Shown: positions 13,160 through 25,204 of the stretch, one piece after another
Layout: each line of letters begins with the position of its first letter
Numbering within the stretch: the first letter of the stretch is position 1
Source: Helopsaltes ochotensis
Lineage: Eukaryota > Chordata > Aves > Passeriformes > Locustellidae
Assembly (NCBI GenBank): GCA_013400155.1
Contig: VXBM01001221.1
Span: 145,620 to 209,619, forward strand
Direction: 5' to 3'
DNA: 64,000 nucleotides
The notes under the pieces: generated by a model
The model's database searches: none
The model's input: the letters and a program-made list of their open reading frames with translations, nothing else
What the model was told of the DNA's origin: nothing
Position numbers and translations under genes: made by a program

Positions 13160-13392
13160 GGGGAAATTAAACCAGTGGAATCATAAAATCATGGTGGTTT
13201 GAATGTTATCTAATACTAAGTAAATGTACAGATGTGATGGTTCACCTTTCATATATAGGGAAATCAAAAGAGAATTACTTTGTGAATTCCCAAGAATGAG
13301 TCAGTTTTTTCAGCCTAAGGATGAGCTGTATCCTGGTCAAAACCTTCCTGAGGGAAATATTTTTCTATGTAGAATTTGATTTGTAGCTGAAG

Positions 13393-14257
13393 NNNNNNNN
13401 NNNNNNNNNNNNNNNNNNNNNNNNNNNNNNNNNNNNNNNNNNNNNNNNNNNNNNNNNNNNNNNNNNNNNNNNNNNNNNNNNNNNNNNNNNNNNNNNNNNN
13501 NNNNNNNNNNNNNNNNNNNNNNNNNNNNNNNNNNNNNNNNNNNNNNNNNNNNNNNNNNNNNNNNNNNNNNNNNNNNNNNNNNNNNNNNNNNNNNNNNNNN
13601 NNNNNNNNNNNNNNNNNNNNNNNNNNNNNNNNNNNNNNNNNNNNNNNNNNNNNNNNNNNNNNNNNNNNNNNNNNNNNNNNNNNNNNNNNNNNNNNNNNNN
13701 NNNNNNNNNNNNNNNNNNNNNNNNNNNNNNNNNNNNNNNNNNNNNNNNNNNNNNNNNNNNNNNNNNNNNNNNNNNNNNNNNNNNNNNNNNNNNNNNNNNN
13801 NNNNNNNNNNNNNNNNNNNNNNNNNNNNNNNNNNNNNNNNNNNNNNNNNNNNNNNNNNNNNNNNNNNNNNNNNNNNNNNNNNNNNNNNNNNNNNNNNNNN
13901 NNNNNNNNNNNNNNNNNNNNNNNNNNNNNNNNNNNNNNNNNNNNNNNNNNNNNNNNNNNNNNNNNNNNNNNNNNNNNNNNNNNNNNNNNNNNNNNNNNNN
14001 NNNNNNNNNNNNNNNNNNNNNNNNNNNNNNNNNNNNNNNNNNNNNNNNNNNNNNNNNNNNNNNNNNNNNNNNNNNNNNNNNNNNNNNNNNNNNNNNNNNN
14101 NNNNNNNNNNNNNNNNNNNNNNNNNNNNNNNNNNNNNNNNNNNNNNNNNNNNNNNNNNNNNNNNNNNNNNNNNNNNNNNNNNNNNNNNNNNNNNNNNNNN
14201 NNNNNNNNNNNNNNNNNNNNNNNNNNNNNNNNNNNNNNNNNNNNNNNNNNNNNNNNN
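13393..14257. other. Assembly gap (865 N)
   Basis: All 865 positions are N. The long minus-strand open frames reported across it (302-364 codons) exist only because N creates no stop codons. The odd length suggests an estimated rather than fixed-size scaffold gap. Nothing can be said about its content. Confidence 0.99.
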
Positions 14258-14345
14258 ATGCTCCTGCCAACAAAACAGCACGTTGGTTCCAAAAAAAGTT
14301 TGTGATTTTTAATAAGGTAGATTATTTGATTGATGTGCAGTATGC

Positions 14346-14350
<5 letters not shown>

Positions 14351-14376
<26 letters not shown>
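14351..14376. repeat. Poly-A tract, 26 nt
   Basis: An uninterrupted run of 26 A lies about 90 bp after the assembly gap. I see no polyadenylation signal just upstream and no retrotransposed body, so it is treated as a simple repeat. It may have contributed to the nearby assembly break. Confidence 0.9.
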
Positions 14377-14381
<5 letters not shown>

Positions 14382-15140
14382 AGAGGAAATTTGTCACTTC
14401 CCCATTCATTTTCCCTTAATTAGACTACAACTAATCAGGATTTATGATTGGCTAAAATAACCCCAGATTTAATTTACTGCAGTGCCATTACAGACAGATA
14501 AAACGAAATCATGAATTATATCTTGCTGCCAAGACAGCACAAAAGAACAAGGAAATGGGATGAACCTTGAAATATTGTAAACATGACTCTGTCTGCAATC
14601 TCTCAGATTAGTAACTTGTTACAGCAAATGAAATGCTTCCTTTGTGAAATGACAGAGTACATTTTTTTTCAATATGCAATATTTATGCATATTCTGAGTA
14701 CCAGAGCACATCAGTATGGCACGTGAGACCAGTGCATTTATTTTGGTTTTGGCTTGTGTAAAAGCGTTTTGCATCCTTCACTTAACATCAAAATATGTCA
14801 AATGGGCCAAATGAGAGGTGATAATCACTCAATTCTGACATTTTTACAGCTTCATTGTGGAGCCAAAGTGTAGAATGTAAACTTTCATTTAGATGTGTTG
14901 TTTGTTTTTTTTTTCCCCTAAGTCAGCTTTATTCTACTAGTCTGGGTTTGCTGTGGTGTTGTGGTGTCTGTATGTGCTTCAACTACCTGCATTGCTGGTC
15001 TCTGTTTTAATGGGTGTATATTAGGGGAAGAAGATAGGACAAAAAGAGAGAGTAAATTTTCCTTATTACATTCTCAGTCGTGCTCATTTTCTTACATGGT
15101 GATATCAAAATTCCTTCTATCTCCATGATACCCGCATGTG

Positions 15141-15171
15141 CATATGAAAACAACATATTTGTTTTCATATG
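15141..15171. repeat. Perfect 13-bp inverted repeat with 5-nt loop
   Basis: The arm catatgaaaacaa (15141-15153) is exactly complementary to ttgttttcatatg (15159-15171), around the loop catat. It is too short for a microRNA precursor as it stands, because pairing does not extend past the 13 bp. It could be a cruciform, a dimer binding site or chance. Confidence 0.8.
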
Positions 15172-16394
15172 GGAATCTGCTGACTATGCAGGCAAACACA
15201 TCAGGTGCTGCAAGGTGTGGAGAATTCTGGTTAGTCAAAGTTTATTCTTCTGAAGTACTGCCTTTGCCTTGTGTTCCCAGTAGAGGAAAAGAGAGATAGG
15301 AAGAAAGATGTCCAAACAGAAGTTAGCACAATGGTTAGCAGTTAAGGAATACTCTTGATATGTGAGAAAATAAAGTTTAAATCCCTATTTGCCTTGGCTT
15401 TAACTCAGGTCTCATTTTAAGTCAGTAACTTCACCTCCATATTTTACAGCATGAGTCTCTCCAAGGAAGTTATTTAAACTTTTATAAAAATTTAAAATTT
15501 AATTTATAAAAATTAAAAGATGATTGGTAAGGAAAGGAATTGTAAATTACTCAGTAGCATACTGGGTGGAATATTTACCCACTCTTTTAGAGGCAGATTG
15601 GGTTTCTGTTCTGAATTGATCCAAGCAGAGGCTTCAAACCTTGGTCTCCCTAACTCTCAGAAGAGTTACCTTCCGCAATATTAGTTGGTCTAAAATTTAG
15701 CTTTAGGCTTTATATAGGTGATTCAATATTGCCTGTGAGAAGTGTTCACACTTGAAATCTGGAAAAATTATGTAAGTGCAAAACATACATTTTAACTACT
15801 TCTTTACTTCTTCATTCCTTTTCTTTTTTTAAAATTATTTTTGAGTTCTCATTTATGGGATGTGTTTTGGTTGCATTTATTTTCTCTTCTATTACCACAG
15901 ATGCATAATGCTTCAAAAATAAAGGCAGACAGTGAGAAACTGTAGTCTGAAGATCTGAACTCTCAAGGTCCTGGCTACCATGAAGCCAAGTCATTGAAAA
16001 TGCTTGTCTCCTTGTAATACAGCTGCACAGAAAAAACAGCTGTTGTGACTCACAGTGGGCTCAGCAACAAGCCACAGGGTCATTTTTATTTCCTTGGATT
16101 CTATGTCTTGTAATTAAGTAGGCGCAGTGCATGATTGAGTCATGTACAGTCAACCATTGGTTCTTACTGCCTTAAATAGCATACAAGAACGATTAGTTCA
16201 CTAGGCTTTCATTGTCAAAGAATCACTGAAAATGGCAGAAAACTGTGTACTTTTCTGTTTCTTCAGTAAGATTCTTTCTTGCCTGCTTTTCCAGGCAGAG
16301 CTTGTCCATGATGTCAGGGCATCTTTTCTGTGTATGTGTGCACAAGTGAGATCTCAGCGTCCTGCTGCTGATGTTCTTATTATCCCTTTCTCTC

Positions 16395-16411
16395 TTTTTT
16401 TTTTTTTTTTT
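16395..16411. repeat. Poly-T / pyrimidine-rich tract
   Basis: A 17-nt T run inside a pyrimidine-rich stretch that extends to about 16460. It has the look of a polypyrimidine tract, but no convincing exon follows it. Confidence 0.75.
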
Positions 16412-19400
16412 CCTAAGTTTTTGATTTTTTTTTTATTATTATTTTGCTTTTTCTTTCTCTTGCGTATTTCTTTTCTTCCATTAATTCTAGCTCTCTGGTC
16501 TTTCTGTATTTTCCCTTCTCTCATTGGAAAGAGGTAATGTAGTTCAGTAATGCTACTGATTTAAGGAACCTTCTGTTTCATGCCAAAAAAGCTGGGTCAC
16601 ATCTGCAGCAAACAATAGTTCTCAAATGCATCAGATACAGGGAAAGAAGCCTGAGGCTTCATGTGGCACAAAAGGAGCTGGATTATTTTTGTAGTGAACT
16701 TCATTTGCATCGTGCTTGTACTGTAGTAGACATCTCCTGTTTGATTGCATATCCATTTTGACTTCTGCACTTTGCAGTTATACACAATTGCACCAAGGAA
16801 TTGAGGATGTGAAGACACAATCTCTCTAAATATTTGTCTGTAAAGACAAGAAATACTTATATATTTAATGGATCTTATGATGGACATATATATATATATG
16901 GATTGATATATGAGAAAATTATTTAAAGGAACGAGCTGGAAACTCATAGATATAGGTAATCAATACATCTGGATTTCTGCAAAAGTTCTGATAGCATTTT
17001 ATTGTGCAAAGCTGAATCTTAATTCTGATGATTATTGAAGCATTCTGCATTACAATGTCTTCTTCACCACACAAGAAATGATTTCCTAATGTTTTTTTTT
17101 TCTTTATTGAGGCACTTTAATAATTAGGCAACCAGCAAAGAAGAAATGGGACAGCCTATCAAGTCTAAACCTAGACTTGTATTCTTTTTGAAATGTGCAG
17201 AATTATTTTTATTATGTTCATTTACTTCAGGCACCTCCTGCTTGACCTTGATAAGACTTGCAATGAGGATTTTTACAAAATGAGTTCAAGGAAAATGGAT
17301 ACATTTGAAATTTCCACACGGATTCAACATCCTTAAATCCTATACATCTCAACAATCCTTAAAAATGCCCAGTGTTTCATTTTCTGAAGAATTTAACTTA
17401 CTTCTGTCAAATATACAAGCTCTGTTTTTGCCCTGTTTGTTGGGAACTTTTGAATGCTTTCCAGGTGCTGCTGTGTCTCTTGAAAAACTAAAACAATAGC
17501 TTTGCAAGTGATGCCATCTGCCTGCATCCTTTGAAATATGTTAACTGAAAACAAGTAGCCTTGGAAAAGGATTAACTGTTTCAGTGCCGACCATAGAGGC
17601 TGCGGCTGTAAAACCCCTGGCTGTAACTGGGGCTGGAGAGCCACGCAGGAGCTCCTCTGTTCTGTCACTGAGGCAGTGACTGGCACAGCAGGTGGACTTC
17701 AAGGTGGTCTGTGGCCTTCTCAGACAAGAAAATCTGCACCAAGTAGTGCATAGCTAACAAATGGTTTCAGAAGGTTAAATGTTTCATGGCTTCTTAGTTT
17801 AGGGAAGATTTGCACAGGTGAACAAATGAGTGCTGTTTCCCATATTGCCAAACAGGATGGGCCAAGAAAGTGCTGCATGGGGAAGGCAGAGAGGGAGAAT
17901 CTAGTTTTGAACACGTGGCTGTGTGAATGGAGACCGCGCAGAAGTTAGTTGATGAGTTTAAAATTGTTAATTGAGTGTTCCAGCAGACATTTCAATTAAA
18001 TTTTTCCCCCAAGGAAAACTATCCTTACTTTATTTTTCCACAAATCCTTTTTCTGGATGTGTCTTGTTCATCATACAGAATACGTCAATGTTTTGACCTG
18101 TACAATAATTTGTTTGCTTATATGGCTGACACCTATGGGCAGTAACTTCAAATGTAAGGTTTCAGTTAGACGAAGTAGTGTAATTTTACTGGGGATATCG
18201 TAAAAAAAGCTGGAAAGTATTTTCCAAAATATCTTTGACTTATAAGACTATAATATCTTATATATAAAATAAATTTGTAAAACTCCATATGCTACCTGGA
18301 ATAATCACTTTTGGCGTAATTAATTTTACCGTTTATCCATATCATAAAAATCAGATTCTGTCCACTTTTAGTTTAATCAAAAGGCTGCAAAAGCTGATTA
18401 ACTTTCCTTTGTCTGAGTTCTTCCAGTGTCCCCATGACACCAAACAAACAAAAAACCCAACTAATTAATCAGAAGCCACTTATCGTTTCTTCCTTCACAC
18501 TGGCTTTTTCTTAGCCTGAGGCATAATCCTGAGACATGCACACAGTTAGGGATGATAAAGCTGCAGGACAGGGTAATCAAGCCATATAGATGTAGTGACA
18601 CGGTAAAATAGGTCCCCTGAGTTCTTTATGTGGCTTGATTTTGTTAAAAATCTTATTCACACATTGCAGGGGGTAAGTAAAGAGTAAAACAATGCAGACA
18701 TGGTGTCATGAGCATGGATGGATACCAATACTACATACACAGTATATACATTAAAAAGCTAAAAGCATAGAAAAGCACAACTGTGGAGACATTATCAAAT
18801 GGTTTGTGTACTAGGGATTACACATTCTATCATATAGGTGTATTTTTTAGATAATATTCTTCCTGAAAAGTGGCATAGCTGGCAGCATCTTAAATCAGGG
18901 TTTATGACAGCATGCTAGTGAGAGTCTATGCAGAACCTAGGAGCTCTAGGAAGGAGAGGTATCTTGGAGGACTTTGTCGTTATATTCATTAACAGAGAAT
19001 TACACTGCCCTAAATAGAGTAGATATGTATGTTTAGCAGATGTGTCTATTTGATCATTTATTATTACATAATCTGTGCTTCTGAAAATACAGCAGATATG
19101 TTGTTTCAATATGTCTTGTTTCTGACTCTTTCCCTGGCTTTTCTTCTCTTCATGAATTGAAAGAGCATGGTTTTTATCCTCTGAGAGCTAAAGAGTATTT
19201 TGTTACAAGTATTCTTTCCGTAGTGATTGTCTCCCACCAGTTTTAATGAGACCTGACTTATTGACTTTTTCCAAGTTGAGAACGTATTTTTTGATACCTT
19301 TTCATACATATAAGTACAATATTTACTTCCAGCTTTCCTTGCTTACTCGTGCACTTAATTCTCTCTAAATGCATTTTTCCCATATTAACAGGTTTCTGTT

Positions 19401-21926
19401 TCTATTTTCCATTCAGTTCGTTCATTACATGGATTTAATTAAATCATCTTAGCTCCTAAAAAAGCATTATCCCTTACTTCTGTAAGGAATGCATTTAGGA
19501 TGACCTTCCTTACTGTCTCCTACTTGACTTGCTCGTGTTATAGGTGGTAGCGTTATCCTCTTTGGAACAGAGTAAGGCTTTCACAGGTCATTAAATCTGT
19601 GCTGCCATGAAAATGTGCCATGAAAATGACTTTCTCTAGAAGGCTTTTTATTCTCAGTAGGCAAACTGAAATTCTATCTTTGGTACCTGGTATCATATTT
19701 GGTATAGTATTCTTCTGTCTATAAGGGGACAAGTGCTGTGAAAAAGAGAGGTAGCAGGGCAACAGAGCTGAGGGTGTGGCATCTAGAGAGCAACCAGCAG
19801 GGTTCTTCTGCAAGCATAATATTTCAGTTAGCAAATACTGTACCACAGCTATCCTCAAAACAGTGTTTGCCTCTGTGTCCCTTGGAGCTTTACACCTAAA
19901 TGGGCAGCAGCAGAATAAAGACAGGCAGAGACAATAATGAACCAACAGTGAAAGAGCTGCTTCTACAAAAGTTCCTGTTCCCTTGGCTCACGTGGGTGTG
20001 CAAGCCTTGCTGTGCCGAGAAAATGGAAAGAGGAGAAAATTGTCATTAGTTTATTGTCTTTTGGAATCTTTAATTTGTATTCAAGCTGTCCTAATGTTTA
20101 AATTGCCTTGCTGGGGTTTTTATAGCTACAGTGTTGACTATTTGGATTTTAATTCTCAGTTATTAGGGAGCTTTTTATGAGGAGGACTGAGATGCATTTT
20201 ACTCCTTTGAACATAACCTCTGCAAAGAAGTGGAATCTCTACATTAACTCAGTGCATTTGTGCAATATTGTTTCTCATAAAAAGATGGGTTTTATCAAGA
20301 AAAAGAATAGTAAACCAGTCAAAATAAAAACATTTCAAGGCAATTTACCACACAACTGTTAAGAATTCCTTCCATTTCTAGCACAATGCTTTCTAAAAAT
20401 TATCAAGTCAGAAAGTAAAGTTGCATGAAAGATACTGATAGCTGGTTAACCTATTGACTATCAATATATTAGATAAAATCTTTTTCTTACAGTGTAATTA
20501 ACTATTACACATCTTTACAAGCAGTTGAAAATTTTTGCATGGATTTCCTTGTCCACAATCATCTTTCTCATGCATTTCAGAGTGCTTAAAATGCAGTTAA
20601 TATGAAGCTTAAATAGTCAGTTGTTTTTCAAACTCTGTGTTTCTGGATACAGGCTTAGTCTGCTACTAAAATGTTCAGATTTTAGAATTTGTGGATTGTC
20701 AAATTGAAGTAATAGAACTAGTACTCAATTTGCCATAGAACTGTGATGGACTTAATACTTCTACTTGGGAAGAGAAGTAAGATATATCTGTCACTGCACT
20801 GGGCAGATAAATGTAACCACTGCTCTGTGGTATTACAGAATCAGAAAAAAATATTTATCTCTAAAAGTCTTTTCTAGCATTACTTGTTATTTCTAACTTC
20901 ATTACATCATCTTACTGGAATTTCGGTTACCTTGAAATAACTGCTGCTAAATGACCACTGAAGCTTAGCTTTTTTAAAGGTCATGGATTTGAAAGCTTTT
21001 GGATGGTTTAAAATATAACTTTTGATTCTTTACTTGTTTCCATCAGTTTCTTAGTAGTGTCACTTGATGGTTTTAAGCAAGTAAGTTTTTGAGTTTTTGC
21101 CGAGCAAATGATAGCAAAACCAGTTTTAGATCATTCTTATTCTGCATATAAATGGTTAAAAAATGAAAAATAAAAATATTCATCAGGCAAGAAGGGCTGT
21201 GTTTTATTGTGCTGGCAATTCTCAGCATAGGAAATTATCTCTATTCTTATGATAGATCATCCACTAGCACTACAGTAAAGTCCATAATCAACAATGTAGA
21301 GAAAGAGGACATATAAAGAGTTTTTTTAGCTCAGTTTAAACTTGTCTTCTCTACAGAGATAACAAAGGTGAAATACAATGTCTATGTGCACTTTCACTAA
21401 GATCCTAAAATACCTGAATGCCTGTGTCTCAGTTACACCTCTCACTTCCCTTCCTTCTCCTTAGAAAGGTGCTCAAGAAGAGGAATAATAACCCTACAAA
21501 ACTGTCTAAAACAGTTGGCGTACAATCTTTCATACAGGAACACATCTCTAGACACTGATACCCATTGCTAAGGTGCAAAGGAATTCCAAATGGCAGCTAG
21601 TATGTCGTATGTTCATTTATCAGTCCTGGCTTATTAAATGTGTGATTTCAGAATCAGCTGCTACTGAAACTGCTACTGGTTTTACAAAAAAAATCTCTGA
21701 ATCACGCTTTTTTCTGTGTACACATTTGTGATATGCAAACTCTGAGAACTCACTGGATAGAAATGCTCGTTGTTCAGTAGTATTTTCAGTTTCCTGTATT
21801 TCCCCTGTTGATCTATTCTGTAGAAATTTCCCCCATCTTTTTCTTCAAATTAAGCAATCTTTTTCCTGCTTTCCCAAAGATCTCTATCAGTTTCTGAACT
21901 ACGTATAGCTACACTTTCTAATTTTT

Positions 21927-21976
21927 GATATAATATATAATTATATAATATATATATTAATAATATATATTATTCA
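21927..21976. repeat. AT-only block with inverted repeats
   Basis: About 50 bp are made almost wholly of A and T, with overlapping taatatata / tatatatta inverted and direct repeats. Such DNA melts easily and can form cruciforms. I see no further evidence of origin or matrix-attachment activity. Confidence 0.75.
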
Positions 21977-24900
21977 ATATGTACTTGTATGTATTTATGT
22001 GTATGTATAGGCCATGGATCAAGTGATCTGGGAAACCTCTGAGAAAGAGAAACTAAGGAGGGTTTATCCAGTAATGAGTAAGAAAATGAGCAAGGAAAGC
22101 AGAACAAATTGTTTCTTCAACTGAAGAAATTATTAGAGAAGGTTTGGGGGCAACTGCACTAAGTTTTCACTGTCACAGATCCTTGGCAGTAGCTGTCCTA
22201 GTTTCAAGCAGCATGAAATGTCTGAATTTATAGCTGGTGTGAAATTACGCTCTGGTATCAGCAAACAAAAATATTGAGTTCAGATCATTCCTAAGTGCTT
22301 CCAAATCTGGAGCTCTGAAATAGCTGTTTAGGTATCTAATTTTAGGCAGTCTGATTTGAAACTGGACCTATTATTTGTATACGTTTTGAAGACTAGCTGA
22401 CAGTTTATCTCACCACTTTAAATCTCCAACATTTCAGACAGTTTCACGCTGGTAGAAGGTATGATATTTGAAAGGCACTTTACTGTGTAGCAAAGCATTC
22501 ATTCTTACTTCAGAGAAAGTTGCAATAAATTTGATGGAAGTAAACAGATTTGAAATGTAATAGACTGGCAGTTCACTAGTTACATCTGAAATATCTGACC
22601 ATGAGCAGTCTAAATTTCAAACCAGTTTTTCAGTGTCAGAGAATGTATTTGGATTTTAGCTGAAGGGCAACTAAATGGTTCCATTTCCTGCTCAGATCTA
22701 ACTCTATTATTTTCTGGCACTATAAGAAACAGCATAAAATTCAATACTACAGTAATTTTCAGATAAACAGCAATAACACCATTGATTATTATTGACTTAT
22801 ATTAAAAATTGATAATTATTGTCTCTTCAACTACAACATTCAAGACTAGAAACCATCAAAATGGATATTTTCAGTTTTAATAAATATACCAACATTGAGG
22901 CCAAAAGAGCATGAATAAACTTGAAGCATTTTGGGAAACAGAGGAGAACTTGCAGTTCGCAAAGTTCAGTCATATTGCAAAGGTTTGAAGAATTCATGTT
23001 AGATACTAGAATTTCAATAAAATACTTTCATAGTAAAGATAAATTCAGCTCTAAATTTTAAAGCAATAGTAAATTATTTATAATTTTGTCAAAATTACAA
23101 CTTTCCAAAACCATGCATATTTTGATATTATTTCAAGAAAGGGGTCAAATTGACAGGTGTATATGCTTTTGTTGTTTTATCAAAAATTCAGCCTTTTGCA
23201 CAACTGCAAATAAATAATATACAGCGCCTTTGAAAACTGGGTTATTGTGTGATAAAAAATTTTCTTACAAGGGATAGTGATATCAAATTTTGAAGTGGAC
23301 TTTTCAGTAGCCTTTAAACAAGCAAGGCATTTACAGGTGAGCAGGTTGCTCAAATAAGTTACCTCCCTTGCTGATTTGGTCTAGCAAAAGCCTTGTTAGC
23401 TGTCCTAAGTTCTTGAACGTAGATTGTTTTATAATGAAGAAAGGTGTGTACACCTCAACAGTGAACTGACCAAAGGTTTTTATGTAATTCCACAACGAAC
23501 TGAAGAGTTGAGGTTGATGTAAATATTGCAGGCAAAGCTCTTTAGCAGGGCCTTATGCACTAACTCTCTTATAAATATTGGTTTAAAAGGAGTCATCTTA
23601 TTAAGAAAAAGCAATGACATTTAAGAAGAATCCTATAAATGTCAAGGCAAAGGCAATCTTGAGGAAACATTAATCTCCTCTTAATTGTTGCAGTCACAAA
23701 TGAAATTATCAGAATAGAAAATAATTAAAATGAGCCGATTGGTTTCATGGATGTTTGAAGTGTAAATAGTACCATATCAGCACTTTTGGCAGAGTGGCTG
23801 AACTGAGAAGATCTTTTTATTAGAAAGGGATAGTAGCATGGCCAAAATCCTTTTTCATTCCTTACTAAGTTCTTTCTTTCTTATGCGCATGACAAAATCT
23901 TTCTTTTGGCATAAAATGCTTGCAACAAGACTACATAGCTGGTCAGAAAATGCTGATACGGTTTGGGTTTTTATTCCACCCCACACCGCCCCCACCCCCT
24001 CCCCCCAAAACCAGGATATATTTCAGCAGGGATTTTCTCAGGAACCATTGTCAGCTGTAGCATAACCTACAAGTGTTACAGTACAGGCTGTGTGTGGATG
24101 TCTGTGAAAACAGAGTCATCTCCAGGAACCAAAATGTTCACCTCTGATACACAAATCGCAGGCTGAAGTCTCAGTTCCACTTGGCAGAACAAGGATTTCG
24201 ATTTGCATTAAAGTCTTGAAATAGAAGACTTACACAGGAGAAATGCAAACATCATAGAAACAGAGATCACTTCTTTACAAGAGGTGGTATTTAATTATTT
24301 TTAAAAGGTAGAAGAGCATAAAATATTAAACAAGGCATTTACTTCCAAGGTCTGTGGCCACAGACCTTACAGCGTATAATATAAACAATTTAAATCCTCT
24401 AGATAAATAAAGCAGACATTCACCTGTGGCCCAGGTGACTCGTCTAACCACTGTGCCTTTAGCCATACAAGCACAAGGCAACACCTTTGCCGATGGGAAA
24501 CAATGTATTGTATTTCCAGGAGAAAGCAGTGCGACTGTAGGACATCCTTCCTGTTGCATCTGTTGAGCAATGGAGGGAAACAAACGGTAGCTCTACATAC
24601 TTAAGACATAGCTGTAGGTCTTTTGTGGTTCTGAAGCAAAATATTTTGATTAAAAATTCCTTGGATCCGATGATTTTTTTTTAAATCCTGCTTCACTAGT
24701 GTTAACAAAAACATTTTTAATTTAATGCCAGCATTATTCTAAAATCTTGCCATTCCTATGAAACATCTTGCATTTTGGTCAGTTGTAATCAAGGGTTTCT
24801 ATTTATCTCCTCCAAGTATTGATGTGAAACAGTTGCTCCAGATAAAAATAGGTTTCCTGTATTAGAAAAGAAAGGAAAGAAAAAAAGAAAAAAATAAATG

Positions 24901-25094
24901 AAAAAAAAATACAACAGTTAAAAATTGCTTTTTGTCTGATCTTAGTCATCAGTGGGTTGCAGATCCACTCCAAATCCCATTGAATTTGATGAGGTGATCT
25001 GCTTAAAGATGTCATTATGGCATATTAGGACATAAATTTTTAAAACAGAAGAAAACTTACATAGATATTTAAGTAAGTAAATTAACACACTTGG

Positions 25095-25204
25095 GAAAAC
25101 AAACAAACAAAAAACCAAAAAAAACCCCTCAAACCTCCCCCCCCAAAAAAAAACCCACACTCCCCCAAAAAACCAAACAAACAACAAACCACCAAAAAAA
25201 ACCC
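25095..25204 (+). repeat. A/C-rich low-complexity block
   Basis: About 110 bp of A and C on the plus strand, including a run of eight C at 25137-25144 and further CCC, CCCC and CCCCC runs between A tracts. The minus strand has at least four G runs close together (about 25126-25166), enough for a predicted G-quadruplex. The Gly/Phe-rich minus-strand and Lys/Pro/Thr-rich plus-strand open frames over it are artefacts of composition. Confidence 0.9.

Larger units (their letters stand above)
6849..13392. other. Noncoding DNA up to the assembly gap
   Basis: No gene is supported. The open frames here (for example 10767-11186 minus, 139 codons; 9582-9869 minus, 95 codons) have no recognisable domain and no exon-like context. 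Low-complexity tracts and short tandem repeats are listed separately. I see no interspersed repeat of known family, although old degraded copies could be missed by eye. Confidence 0.55.

Noticed and set aside
13315..14409. Minus-strand open frames of 302-364 codons across the gap
   Set aside because: They consist almost wholly of N translated as X. The real sequence at the two ends is short and one end is poly-A/T translated as Phe.
19553..19945. 130-codon minus-strand open frame in a slightly GC-richer stretch
   Set aside because: No known domain, low-complexity Cys/Leu-rich start, no supporting splice sites or promoter that I can see.
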